Of a DNA stretch of 64,000 nucleotides, positions 34,246 through 46,664 are shown piece after piece. The stretch is taken from NCBI RefSeq assembly GCF_000005505.3, contig NC_016131.3, positions 58,575,355 to 58,639,354 of the forward strand, read 5' to 3'. The first letter of the stretch is position 1; each line of letters opens with the position of its first letter. The DNA is from Brachypodium distachyon (taxonomy: Eukaryota; Streptophyta; Magnoliopsida; Poales; Poaceae). The notes under the pieces were generated by a model. That model was not told where the DNA came from and did no database searches. It was given only the letters and a program-made list of their open reading frames with translations. Made by a program: the position numbers and the translations under genes.

Positions 34246-35570
34246 ATTATTGAAAACTTGCAAAATAACACACTTTCTGGAAATAAATATAAGCAGCAGA
34301 AGAGCTAACTAAATAAAAATTTATTTCACGGAGTTTCCAAATATATTGAAACCCACCAGTACAAGTACTTACATCAGTACTTCCCAAATGGGACCACCTC
34401 CTCAAACCCTTTTTACAAATTAGACCTCGACAGCCGAAATAGAAACCTTTACAAAAAAAATACAGACAAAATAGAAACAAAAGAGTGGGCAAACATGCAA
34501 AGCAATCCAGTCTAGCGCAAGAAGCATGTCAATTAATGAAGAAAAAGAAAAGAACAATACGGAGATGGATGTAAATTAATTGAAGATCGTAATCTTTTTA
34601 CAACAATGCCTTGAATGTAATAAATTTCCATGTAGTCCAAAGATGGCATCAGCTAGTGCTAACGGAAACGAAACTGACGCCTTCCGCTTCCCATTTTTCC
34701 AGTGGAAACTTCCTTCGTTTCATTTGATACTATGTATACTAACTTTTTCACACAACATTGGGTTTTTATTTTGAAAACTAAAAGAAGAAAAAGAAAAGAA
34801 CAATACGGAGATGGATGTAAAAGAAAAGGAGCCTGATCTGCTCATGATAGCAATTATCGAATGACCTGATCTGGAAAATAATTTGAAATCAACAAAGGTT
34901 TTCAGAGTGTTGGTTGTTGGAAGAGAAAAGCCAAATAAAAAAGAATTAGCAGAGAGGGACAAAATGGGAGGAGGACGGTGATCCATCTATCCATTATTTT
35001 TCAGTGTTTTTTGGACACTTTTGGAAGAGAAAAGCTAAATAAAAAAGAATTAGCAGAGAGGGCCGGACAAAAGGGGAGGAGGACGATGATCCATCTATCC
35101 GTTATTTGTCATCGTTTTTTGGACACTTTCTAATAAAAACCCCCTGTTGACAGGTGAACCTCATGGAAAGTCTTCTCTTGGTTTGACCCCTTTCCTTCCT
35201 TATCATGCTGTCCTGTAGGCCCCACCACACCAGTAGAAGATAAGCGGCGCTAAACCGCGGGATGACATGACAAGCGTGGTTCTCTGGATGTCCAAAGCGG
35301 TCGAGGTTCCACATGGCATTGGGCGTGCGTCACCATGGTATGGTCATACCGGGGCATGTCGCATAGGAAATCACCGAGAAGACCGCCACCGCTGTGGCGC
35401 TGTGGTTCGAGTGCGCTCCGTTGACGTGACGCCCAGTCGAGTGCAAACAATCCGGACCGTTGAACCCGCCGCCTGGAGATTCGTGCTGGTGGGACACGGG
35501 GCTACTGACTGCAGTGGAAGACGAGATGAGACGATGGTGATCCGGTCGTCGGCGTGGTGATTTTGACCAA
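34246..35570. repeat. Diverged tandem duplication, copy B
   Basis: Second copy of the block starting at 33038, longer because of internal duplications. A unit of about 104 bases starting GGAAGAGAAAAGC occurs at 34919 and 35023. A stretch with AACAATACGGAGATGGATGT occurs near 34553 and 34799. Confidence 0.7.
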
Positions 35571-36284
35571 GTTGTCGTCGGTCTTTTTCTTCTCGATGAA
35601 AGGGAACACACACTCTACGGCCAGTCTCTTTCTTTCCTGCGAAGAAGCATCCTTTGTGGGTCTTGGAGAATTTTAGCTGAAATTTCTCTATACGAGTCTT
35701 CCTTCTTTTTTCTTGTTTGTATGATGATTAGTTTGGAGAAATTTAGTTTGTGCCAGAGGGAGACACTTTGATCATAATTAGTTGCGATGATTTATTTGCT
35801 CGCAACCAAAATAAAATAAATTTTATCTGTTCGTTGCAGAAATCTGTTTTTCTTTTTCTCAATGTTTGAATCGACGTTGCAACTGACATTACCTTCAGAA
35901 GACAACAGTGTCACTCTATGGAAACCTACTCGTGTTCAGTTTTAGGTTAATTACTTGAGCGATTCATCTTGATCTCACTCTATCCAAGACTGAGCTTAGA
36001 CTTGTGATGAACGAGAGAATTTCAAATGTTTCAAGCAATGGGAAAAAAAGAAGGGAAAAGGCATACCGAATAATTACTCTGTAAGAACCTAAACACGGTC
36101 TTTTTTTGTCCAATTGTTATTACCACATATAACATAACAATACAACCGATAACAAAGAACATCTTTATATCGTCTGAAAGAACAAACAATAAACCCATCC
36201 AATGTTTAGTTTAACGACACTCTGGCAGGCAGGCAGAGACCAATGCACTTTTGCAAGTTCCTTCCTTTCCCCCTTCATCAACGA
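35571..36284. other. Region downstream of VIP4
   Basis: AT-rich, without a supported gene. It probably includes the 3' untranslated region and termination region of VIP4. Confidence 0.5.
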
Positions 36285-39200
36285 TCACTCGTCGTCGCTG
36301 CTATCGAAGACGACGGCCTTCCGGCGGTGGACGGCCTGCTGTTTCCTCGGCGGCGAGTCATCGTCGTCGGAGTCCACCTCCCTGCCGCGCCTCTGGCTCC
36401 CGCTGGCGACTGAGTCCCTCTTCTTCTTTGGTTCCTGCACAAGCACCACCAGTTCCAGTTTTATTTGTTGCAGTTATTATTACAGCACAGTTGGATTTGT
36501 TCAGCATCTCATTCTCACAGCTGCTACGCTGCTTAGCTTAGCTTCACTTACTCTGGAGAAGGGAAATTGGGAGTTTTTGAGGCAATGAGATCTTTACCTG
36601 AATTTCATCGTCTGACATAGCCGCCTCTTCCACTTCCAGGTCTTCCTCGTATTCGTCCTCCTCATCCAGCTCATCTTCCCTTGCACCAGTTGGCGAGTGC
36701 TCAATGTCCTCGCCTTCGGTTTCGTACTCTGACTCCTCCTCCCTTTCACTCTCAGAGTATTCCTGGCGTCTTGGTGCACGAGAAGGAGGGAAGGATGGTC
36801 TGCGAGGAGCGCCTCTGCTCAAACTCGACTGAAAAGCGTGCACAAGATATATGCGTAAGCATTAGGAGTAATAGATTGGTTTAGACAAGAAGCTGTTTTT
36901 TGTTCAGTTGCTCTACCTTCTTTGCATTAATGATTCGCCTCTCCGCAAGGGCTTCAGCCTCCAGATCATCCTCGAAACGACCACGGGACGTCATTCGCCG
37001 AGCACTGTAGTGGCCGTCAGTCTCCTCATCCTGCCAAAAATGAATATACGTTCAATGAACTCCTGCCGCATATGGCCCCGCCCCGAAACAGCAGGGCTAG
37101 TAACAGAGAGGTACAGAATAAAGATCAATAGCATTCATCTTCCAACACATGCAGGTGTATCCCAGTCTCCCAGAGCTCGTAAATATGACCGCGTTTATTG
37201 TCATGCTCAATCCAAGCAAAACTTATTCTGTTAACTTGTAAACAAACACAGCACTTCATATGCTCCAAGTCTCTATAAAATACTACTGAGCATGTACACT
37301 TAAGATGGCTCCCCCAAAGAGTTGGAAGCTAGCAAAACATGAAACGAATCTCAAACAGAAATAAACTGCTAATATTATGACCCAATCTCTGCATCATTTA
37401 AGACCAACTGAGAGAAAGGATTGACAAGTGCACTCTACACGTATTATTTAAAGTATAAGAGAAACATACGGTTCGATCTGCGCGATTGGTGAATGTTCGA
37501 ATGGCATTTACTTGAAGAAATTGTGACTATAATAAATATCATTTATTATCAATATTAACAGCAGAGAAACGACAAGAAACCCACCTCATCTAACGCATCT
37601 TCCAAAAACCCTGGAGAAAGCTGACGCCTTTGTCTGGCAGGTTGTGTGTATTTGCGGTTCACCTTTTCTCGCTTGCGTTGAAGAATTGAATGGGCTCGAA
37701 TACTTTGGCCCTCAGCCTGTGTAATTACTATGTCAGTGAAAAAGAACAAACTTTGCTGAAAATACACACAAATCAGTTTTGAACAAAAAGGAAAACAGAT
37801 CAGCAAGAAACATGATTAACATGCCACATGCAAACATATTACTGGCATGCCTTCATAAATTGCAACAAAATCACCGGACTCCTCCAAATTTGTTGATACA
37901 CGAATGGACGCCCAACCGAGAGGGAAAAACAAATTAGCAAGAAACAGAATTTATATTCTTTTGCCAAGGGATACACAAACATATTATCGGTGCACCTTGC
38001 AACTTCACTTGAATGTTTGGACTGTTAGCTGGAGTGCGCACAAACACTACACATCACAATCATCAGAATACAAAACAAATCATGACTAAAATAACTTCTA
38101 GACCCTTAGACTAGTTAGGCCAAAACTATATGGATGGAGCAAGAAAACACGAATTGAACTTCAGAAGTAGTTAAGCTCAATATCTAGAAGGCAACAGGTT
38201 TATTAGAGTCGACTTCTGCATTATAAGCAATGGCATTATGGCAGAGCTTCGGACTAAAATAAAGCAGATGACTTAGGTGTAAACCTCAATCATCCAATTT
38301 CTTCATGTGCTCCAACAGTTTAAAATGAATCTGCACGAATAAGAGTATTTGACAGAAATATTTCTGTGCATGTTTGAAAGCAAGAGCATTGCGTGTCAAA
38401 TGGTCATCTGTCAGAGGTGACAACATAAACTATGATCCTGGAATTTACCCTCACGGTGAAACAAAAGGGCAGGCGAAAGCAATGAAATTGTGGGACTCGT
38501 TCAAATGTGCTGAGACGTCAAACAGGATGTATCTCCAGACTCCATCCCCCTCACACCCTCACCTCTGTCAGCCTCCCTGTCCAACCGGGAGGGAACTCGG
38601 CGGTGGCACACACCCCCGTTAGTGATCCAGCAGCGAGGGAAAGCAGGATGTTCAATATCCAGCAGAGAGAGGATGGGAAGCTTCCGTTAGATGAGCGGTG
38701 GAATGAAGGGCTCAATTAGATCTTGTTTTATTTTCTGGTGAAGTGGTGAAACAGGAACACATTCTTTCTTTTTTTCTCTATGCTAATGGGGAAATCTTTC
38801 TTTGTAGGCTCAATATGGTAAAAAAAATTGGTCCACATGAGGTTTATAGCTGACATCGTAGCATCTGCATCTAATATTGCAGACCCTACTAGGAAGTGGT
38901 CCTTGCAGTATCATAGGAAAAGAATATAGACATATAGAGCAAGTCAAGTCGTATGGCTATCCCCAAGATAAATAAGCGGAAAGCGGACGCGTAACACGGC
39001 ACAGCTGCTATTATATCTAACCTAGTAGCCTTAGCTCAGACAAACACCGATTGTGCACAAAGCCGATGAGTTTTGCATATACACCCAGTGGACTAAATAT
39101 TGAAGTTTCGTTTACCCTTTCTTTTTCCTGCTTCGCTCTTTCAGGATCCTTAGCATCAAACCATTTTTGCATCTTAACTGTTTTCTTATTCTGAGAATCA

Positions 39201-42200
39201 ACAAGAGCAGTTAATAAACGATGCGACTTTGATGACAACGATGATGGCATAAATCTCATTTTCTGTAAAAGCCTTCCTTGTGATTGTAGAACTCCCTGCA
39301 TTATAATTCAAATTAATCAGGTTATGAAGCTAGTTGTGAATAATGGTGAGAATATGAATAAACAGAGAGTGCATTATGAAACACTGTCAAAATGCAGAGA
39401 AGAAACTTTTTAGTTTTTAGGGACAGACAAGAAAAAGTTTCACCTTCCCACTCCGCAGAAACAGATGGGACTGATCATGATTCGCTTCATTCACAGATAT
39501 GTCAAGAACTTCATTGCCAATTAGCAGCTGCATGGTTCCATCTTTCCATTTGACAAAGCGGGCATTACTTTCAATCTGCAACAAATCAATGCGCAAAGCT
39601 TCAATAATTGGCGGAGAAAACAACCTCAGTAACACAATAATAAAACATCGTGGCAGAAAATATATCACGTGTGCACCAACCACCAGTAACAACCTTCATA
39701 AGCTACTTAAGGCAAAGATAGAAAAGAGAAGTTTTGATAAGCTTCCTATGTTATGCATAAAACACAGCTTGAAGGTGAGCCTTGAAATTGTGCTTCCAGC
39801 ACAACGAGTGCCCCAGCCAAAACCCAAACCCGCTCCCGATCAAAAAGGAAAATAAAATTATAAGGAAAACATAACATTGTCAAAATTGAAAGCACATAAG
39901 AGATTCAACGGAAGCATCATTGGTAGCTAGTGAGATCAGAACCTAGATATCCTAAGAAACCAGAAATAATGTTCTGGAGATGGTTATGTAACGTATGTGC
40001 ATAATCAAGTGTAACTCCAATGGATTTCATAATGCTACATGAAGAAAATTCCACTTACAGATGTACTGCCATCAGCCTTCTTAACAGTTCTCCACCGCAC
40101 AATATTGTCCTCCAGTCGTATCTTTTTCTTGGTCCCAGTTTCATCTGTAACATAGACATCTTCTTCCACATATGTTTTGGGATCAAAAGGCCTTGGGTCA
40201 ATCCCCATAATGTTTGACACCTTGATCACATTCATCTACAAGATAATAAATCATTAGGTAACACAACCCCACTTGAATACCTGAGCTTAGTAGAACAGCC
40301 TTATATAAACAAAACAATGTTTCTACTAGACTTGCTCCGAGAAACTGCTGTGTAAAGATTTCAAGCAGTAATCGGCAATCAAATGATAAATCGTGTACAC
40401 AAATATTCAATCGTACCACAGAGAAGACAACAATGAGCAATTGGTGCATGGTCAAAGACTGAAAGGTTTGGTTTAAATGTGTAGACAACTCACTCTTTCA
40501 GGTCGAGCTGGTGGCTTCTGAAGTGGAACATGCAAATGCAATGGTGGACCAACTGGTTTCTCTTTTATTTTCAGTTCACGGTTGTCATCTGACTCATATC
40601 GCATCTCTTCATCAGCCACGACATCCTCTGGCTGCAAATCTTTCTCATATTGCCCTTCATCTTCCATAGGAGATCTCTACAAAAGGAGAGAATGCGGGGA
40701 ATTTATTGTTTGCATAGGTCACTGAAAAGGCTGTAATTACAAAACAAGATAATTGACAATAGATGAAAATTCATGGGACCTGATTGGAAGCACAGGTCTA
40801 TATTCATACAGAACACATACAAGAAACTGAAAATTTAACATGGTCACATGACTACTCCCTCCGATCCATAAAAATGTTGCCAATTTTGTACTAAGTTAGT
40901 ACAAATTTTGTACTAAATGGACGACACTTTTTATGGATCGGAGGGAGTACCTAATAAAGCTAAGATATATGCAGGGAAGCAAGAAATAGCAGATCCAAAG
41001 GTAAAGTGAGATAAAAGGCCACAATATTTCCTGTTGTTCTGTGTCAGAAAAAAAACAGTCAAACTAACAAATACTGGTGTTACTATTATCATCGAGTGTT
41101 AACATCTACCAGCAAGTAACTAACCATTACTGTCTAAGCTAACTTCAGAAAGTTCTGGTATGACTTGTAAATCGGATTAAAATCTCTCCTGGAGTTTTGG
41201 CATTCCAAAATTTACCTAGAATGGATTACTCCCTCCGATCCATAATAAGTGTCTCAAATTTTGTACTAACTTAGTACAAAGTTGCACTAGACTTGAGACA
41301 CTTGTTATGGATCGGAGGGAGTAAAAAACAAGAAGTTGAAAATTGAGCCTTACATGTGAATCTTCATCTATTTCATCTGGGGCACGATAAGGAGCAGGTT
41401 CATCTTCTTCATCACTATCACCAAACACATCGCGAACAACTTCATGATCTCTTTCTTCCTCCATTGGTGAGCTGCATAATGAGATTTGTGATAACGAGTC
41501 ACTACGCTGTTAGGGAGGATCGACACAGTGAAGAACTCTTAAGCCATAAGCAGAATATAAATGAAACATTTAATCGACCATTGAACCTATAACTTGGGAA
41601 TGCCAGGTCTAGCAATCATGCAATTGACAAGTCTGGTTTTTGTTTCCTTACATTGGCTTCCTTGTTTGAGCTTCCTCATCTTCAGGAGCTTGACCAGCAT
41701 AGTAATTATCTTCAGACCCCTCGGAGTCAGAGGCAGCAACTCCCCTTCTTCTTCTGCTAGCAACCGCCCTCTGCCCGTAGCCTTCGTCTTCACTATCCAC
41801 TCTTGGATCAGTCTGCACCACCTGATCACTAAGATCTCTTTCCGGTGAGCTCTGAACTCTTTCCGCGTCACTCTCCCCTTGATCAAGATCAGCAGGATGA
41901 GCTTCAGTTTCACTTTCCTCCTCCATCCCAACTTGCCCCTCACTCTCACCTTCTCCTTCCGCTTCGCCTTCCCCTCCATTCTCTGCCTCGCCTTCCACTT
42001 CTTCCTGCACAAACACAACAGCAAGCAGATACCAAATCAGATAGATTTACTTATGCCGGCAAAGAATTAGGTCATAGGTAGAACCTACAAGACCCCACCT
42101 ACAGCTCTTTAGGAAGATCAACAGTTCAAGTTTTATATATATCTAAAACGAACAGTTCAGTTTTACATCTAAAAAACAGCTCAATTCTGAAAGTAAGAGA

Positions 42201-42708
42201 GGTCCCTCCTTGTTCCAGATCACTTGCTACACCGCAGATATACACAGATTTTAGATGTAAAATTCGAATCTTTTGGCTTCACTTAGATTTGCTGGGACAA
42301 GCGGAACCCAAATCCGCATAATTTCTCCAAGCAATTACGGCCCCCAATCGCTTGGCTTCCAACCGACAACTCCGCCCCCTCCAAAGAAAACCTAAGCCCC
42401 TAAGCCCTAGCCCAGGACACGGGGGAGCGGAACAGGGGAGACGAAACACGGCAAGGGATTTGGGTTACCGAGTGGTAGGCGTCTTGGGCAGGGCCGCCGC
42501 GCCCGTCGTCGCCTTCCTCCTCGTAGTCTTCCTCTTGGTCCAGCTCCTGCCGCCGCTGCTGCCGCGGGTGGTCGTCCTCGTCGACGACCTCCACGGCCTC
42601 GTCCTCCTCCTCCTCCTCCTCGTCCTCCGACTGGTCGCCGAAGAGGTTCTGCATCATCTGGTTCCTCGTCTCCTCGTCCGCGTCCCTCTCCCTGTCGCCG
42701 CCCGCCAT
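36285..42708 (-). CDS. VIP4: LEO1/VIP4, Paf1 complex subunit
   Basis: Eleven exons on the minus strand: 42469-42708, 41652-42004, 41354-41471, 40494-40676, 40059-40235, 39444-39575, 39116-39295, 37585-37716, 36917-37030, 36598-36828, 36285-36434. All have GT-AG borders and consistent phase, giving 669 residues. The N-terminus has MMQNLFGDQSEDEEEEEED and a long acidic region. The Leo1 core (about residues 275-440) has MNVIKVSNIMGIDPRPFDPK, VRWRTVKKADGS, FVKWKDGTMQLLIGNEVLDI and MRFMPSSLSSKSHRLLTALV. A basic RQRRQLSPGFLEDALDE segment and an acidic Ser-rich C-terminus ending VVFDSSDDE match Arabidopsis VIP4. It acts in the nucleus with RNA polymerase II in elongation and histone modification, and VIP4 controls FLC-type flowering repression in Arabidopsis. 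Intron 3 contains two Stowaway MITEs. No coding defect is seen. Confidence 0.95.
40855..40947. mobile_element. Stowaway-type MITE in VIP4 intron 3
   Basis: A 93-bp element with perfect outer inverted repeats (CTCCCTCCGATCCATAAAAA and TTTTTATGGATCGGAGGGAG), flanked by TA at 40853-40854 and 40948-40949. The whole element can fold into a hairpin. Confidence 0.95.
41229..41321. mobile_element. Second Stowaway-type MITE in VIP4 intron 3
   Basis: A 93-bp element with ends CTCCCTCCGATCCATAATAA and TTATGGATCGGAGGGAG, flanked by TA at 41227-41228 and 41322-41323. It is close in sequence to the copy 280 bases away, but differs inside (AGTGTCTCAAATTTTG). Confidence 0.95.
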
Positions 42709-44064
42709 CTTCCGCCGCCAGTGCCCGCCGCCGCCGCTCTCCGGTTCAGTTTGAGTTTCCCCTGTGAAGAAGAGGCGAGCGAGAGACGGCGTGCGTGGGT
42801 CGCGTGGCGTTCCGGACAGGACGTAATGTAAAAACTGTGGGAGCCAGCTTGGCCTGCCCGCGGGGCCCGCATGTCAGTGGCTTCTAGAGAATTCTGTGTA
42901 CGCCTTTTTTTTTCCAACGAATACAGGTGTTAACTCGATTTACGGGATTACATGTAAGACACATGTAAAAAAAGGTCGGGTCTAAACCCACAGGGCCCAC
43001 ATGTCATGGACTCTCAGCGAATTTGATGTGTACCTTATCTTTTGCACCCTTTGCACAGAAAACTTACTCTCCATGATAATATACAGAGTAGTACTCATCC
43101 GAATCCGATCCGTAATGAAGTGTCGGTAATTTAGTTTTACAAATCAACTAATCAGCCACACTTATTATGAATCAGAGAGACAAGTATGTGTTAACAATGA
43201 ATTTTATCCGAAAAATATACGGACTACTGTATTAAAAAAAACAATTATGTTTGTTCTCCCTTTTCAAGGAAATTTGGTGTGTTGTAAGTTTTTACATATA
43301 GTATGTTTTCAGGAATGCATTCGGGGTTGTATGTGTTGAAGTATAAGTGGACTGTCTGGTTGGGTCTCTTGGTTGTGTTGGTTAGCGCATGAAGCTTTTC
43401 ATGGTATCAGAGTCAAGAGGGGCCTGGCTTTCGGCATGAATTAATTTGTTAGAATGCTAGTACAAGTGTTTTGCACCATGTACAAGTACAGTACGGGAAA
43501 TAATCTGCCGACCAAACTTTCGTTTCGTATAGTAAGTAGTCTAAGGACTGAATGCTCCATTGGGAAAGATGGAGGCGAGCAAAAGAGCGAGGATAAATTA
43601 AAGAGAAGGAATGAGAAGGAGAGCACATTGGTGGAGAGGAAAAGGAAGAAGGCTAGCTAAACTGATCTAATTAACACCTGGTATTAACCTCGATTTTTCA
43701 GCAAAACATTTCCATCCACATTAATTACAGAAAGCTCGACATGGCTTCTGTCGCTAAAGAAGGACCCTCGATCATTCTTCAGAGTTTCGTCAGTAGATTT
43801 CTTTTGCTTTGCATTGCAGACTTGTACTATCAGTACATTTGTTCGTTTGTTACTGTACTAGCAGCTGCTACACACTCTAGTCCCAGTTAAACGAACAAAC
43901 AAGCAAGCAAGCAACATGTAGTCTGCTTCCTTTCCTTGGTAATGCAATCCAATCCAATCTCTACGCGGATTCAGCCAGAGTCCTCCTCCAACTCCCAACT
44001 TCTCCGCCGCGCCTACAAATACCCTGCCCTGTAGTCTCTAGTCTCGACATACGATCAAGCAACC
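42709..44064. other. Intergenic region between VIP4 and the small gene
   Basis: It holds the VIP4 promoter side (a GC-rich leader to about 42800), then AT-rich DNA. Near 43337-43412 a TGTTGAAGTATAAGTGGACT segment precedes TGGTATCAGAG, which looks like a small LTR end and an initiator-tRNA primer-binding site. No second LTR is seen. Confidence 0.4.
43337..43412. mobile_element. Possible LTR-retrotransposon (TRIM/copia) remnant with primer-binding site
   Basis: The sequence TGTTGAAGTATAAGTGGACT resembles copia and TRIM LTR starts. TGGTATCAGAG is complementary to the 3' end of initiator tRNA-Met, the usual primer-binding site directly after a 5' LTR. The putative LTR would be under 70 bp and no partner is present, so this is weak. 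Confidence 0.3.
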
Positions 44065-44337
44065 ATGGCGGCGAAGGACGGCGACGGCGACGACGAGTAC
44101 CTGCAGATGGTGCGAGTTCAGCTGGCCAGCGCGGAAGCTCGCATGGACGCGATCCAGGAAGCCGTGGCGAGGAACCGGGAGCGGCTAGCAACGGCGGAGA
44201 TGGTCGTCGCGGTCGCGGAGGAGATCGAGACCGAGCAGGCGGCGCATGGCCGCGTCTTGGACGCCTGGGAGGCGGACTTGGCCGCCTTGCAAGCCAACCT
44301 GCTTGCTCGTATCAGCAGCCGCCGGCCCCCCAAGTGA
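44065..44337 (+). CDS. Small charged coiled-coil protein of unknown function
   Basis: I do not recognise this 90-residue product. It starts MAAKDGDGDDEYLQM and ends SSRRPPK. The middle is almost free of helix breakers and rich in Ala, Glu and Arg (ASAEARMDAIQEAVARNRER), suggesting one long amphipathic helix or coiled coil. Support for a real gene: a strong start context (ACCATGG), a possible TATA-like CTACAAATACC about 55 bases upstream, GC-rich third positions unlike the AT-rich flanks, and no competing exon. There is no signal peptide or membrane segment. It could be a lineage-specific or orphan grass gene, or a chance GC-rich frame. Confidence 0.5.
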   Translation: MAAKDGDGDDEYLQMVRVQLASAEARMDAIQEAVARNRERLATAEMVVAVAEEIETEQAAHGRVLDAWEADLAALQANLLARISSRRPPK

Positions 44338-44578
44338 TGATCAGCGATCCACCGGCCGTCGGAGTCATGGGCGTTGTGTTTTTTCCTTCTCTCTCTCTAC
44401 CGGTATTGATATTTCTAAGTCACTTAGATTTTAAGTTATGAGAGATTGGTCGATTGTTCTCCATCTAATTTGATTTGCGCTTTACGATTTGAGACGGACG
44501 ACGGGAATCCACGAGATAATAATTCAATGGCTCTCGTACGAACCTCGGATGAAATTTAAACGTTTTCCTTAAAAGTTA

Positions 44579-44679
44579 CTCCCGCTGATTCTAAATTCTT
44601 GACTCAAATTTGCCCAAACATGGATGTATCTATTTTTAAAAAGCGTCTAGATACATGTAATATTTCGACACGGAGGAAG
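44579..44679. mobile_element. Degraded Stowaway-type MITE
   Basis: Flanked by TA (44577-44578 and 44680-44681). Its inner part (TTTGCCCAAACATGGATGTA, then TCTAGATACATGTAATATTT) is the reverse complement of the element in RPL13A intron 2. The outer repeats are decayed. Confidence 0.65.
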
Positions 44680-44681
44680 TA

Positions 44682-46664
44682 GTAGCCTAATGTCTCTTTT
44701 TTTTTACCTTCGGTCCGAAAGAAAACAACATTATCTAGATGATAAAGGGCTTGAAAGCGAGAATGCGGATCCTTTATATCTCGATCTGTAAAGACGTGTT
44801 TGCAGTATTATTTTTTTTGGGTGCCGTTTTGATGTGGGCGGAACATATACCATACTCGGCCTGAAAACCTTATACGGGCCAGGTTTTGCGGAATCTGTTC
44901 CACACGAGACCGCGCAAAACTGTAAATCGGTCTGTAAATTCAAGCCAAACGTAAATCGGTCTGTATCACTAACATCCTGCACACAGCATCGGTATTCTGA
45001 ACCATATCACTAACAGACATGAGAAGGCAGGACCTTGTTAACACTTCCTCGAGGACCAAGCCATAGTATCTGAAGCGGTGTGCGAATTTGGCTTATCAGT
45101 GAAAAAAGCAGGAGCAGGCTTTGCACGTGATGAGCATAATGTGACAAGCAGTGGAACAAATGGAAACAATTGTTTTGCTTAAATACGCAAACATGCTATG
45201 TATGACCGTAGAAGAGCCATTTGAGAGAAGTATGCTTAATAACAGTACAGGACTCTAGGAACAATGACATCAGAATGGCGACAATGTTCCTATAGTCAGC
45301 TGAACATAGTGGGTTAATTTAAGACAACCTAGAAGGCTAGAAGAGCAATTGGGGATACGATACACCAATCTGATGAGTTTATTTGACACAAAAGAGCTTG
45401 AGAACACTAACTTTCTGGAAATGGTTAACACACTATCTTTTTGCGAGTAACTGGTATGAAATGGCATAGGTAACAAATAGAACAGCATTATGGCAAACAT
45501 TAAACAATGCATAATGACAATGATAACTGGCATGAAATTGTACGAATGCATGATGTACCAAAGGGAGAAATACTTACTATGATTCCTGCATGCGTGCACA
45601 TGTAGAAACAATAGTTCTTTGGATGGCAAACTACGTTATCAACAACAGTGCCCGAAGGATTGCAACACTCGTATTATGGGATTGATTACCACGATGAGTA
45701 CAATATGTTACCGGGAGGGACATTATCTGGTGATCCAGGAATGAATAACTTTGTGTGGTGCTTTACTGAGCAACAATTAGTGTGAATTTGGGGGAACAAC
45801 TTTCATCCAAGAACTTGCATTCCTGCAACAAAATAATCAAGTGAGATAACTTGGATCAGCTAGGTAAATTCAAAGTTGTATGATTGTATCTTCAAGATTA
45901 TGATGATAAGCAATTTCAGGAGCTAATTAAGCAGACCGCATGTGACTGATGAGATTGATGGTGCACCTTGATGGAATTTTTGCACCTCCCTTTGAGTTTA
46001 AATGAGCATGATGTTTACATAACCTCCTTTTATTTCTCATGTTTCCTGATTTTTTGTGCAACCCTATTAGATTTTGTTTCAGACACAGAGTTGAAATTGA
46101 GTCATTTATCTTGGAAAATGATTGACGGTATATTCAAGCAACGAAAGGGCTTAACTTAAAAAAAGGTAAAGAAATGGCTTAACTAAAGTGTCATTTGCAC
46201 ATCAAAGAAACATGAACTCCCTTCGACAGTCAACTGTTACAACAGATATAGATAGCCTAAAAGGTTAACTGTTTAGAACACAGCCCGCAGATATAGACCA
46301 GTGCATATGTATTGGCAGCAGAAATGATTTCATAATTTCTTGATCCAGTAAAATCTGAAAAGAACGTATGCGAATTTGAGCAAGTACAATCGGTAGAACC
46401 AAACACGTACAAGGGCTTCTTTTGTTAAGCACATATCCTTATCTGGTGATGAAGTTAGAATAAGAATATAGCTGAGGTAAAAGCATTACATAACTCTAAA
46501 TCTAAGCAGCCTTAGCAAGCTTAGTTGAGTCTAGGAGCAGGACAAAGTGAGTTTTCAACTGGAAATAACATGAAAAGACAGAATCTAATGATAAGATAGC
46601 ACACAGTTTACATCACAACAATAATCGGAACACAAACAAAAAGGAGGAGGTACCAATCGATTTT
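44682..46664. other. AT-rich region, no supported gene
   Basis: It lies between the 44.6 kb MITE and the VAC14 fragment. Short frames have no recognised domain. Confidence 0.5.
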
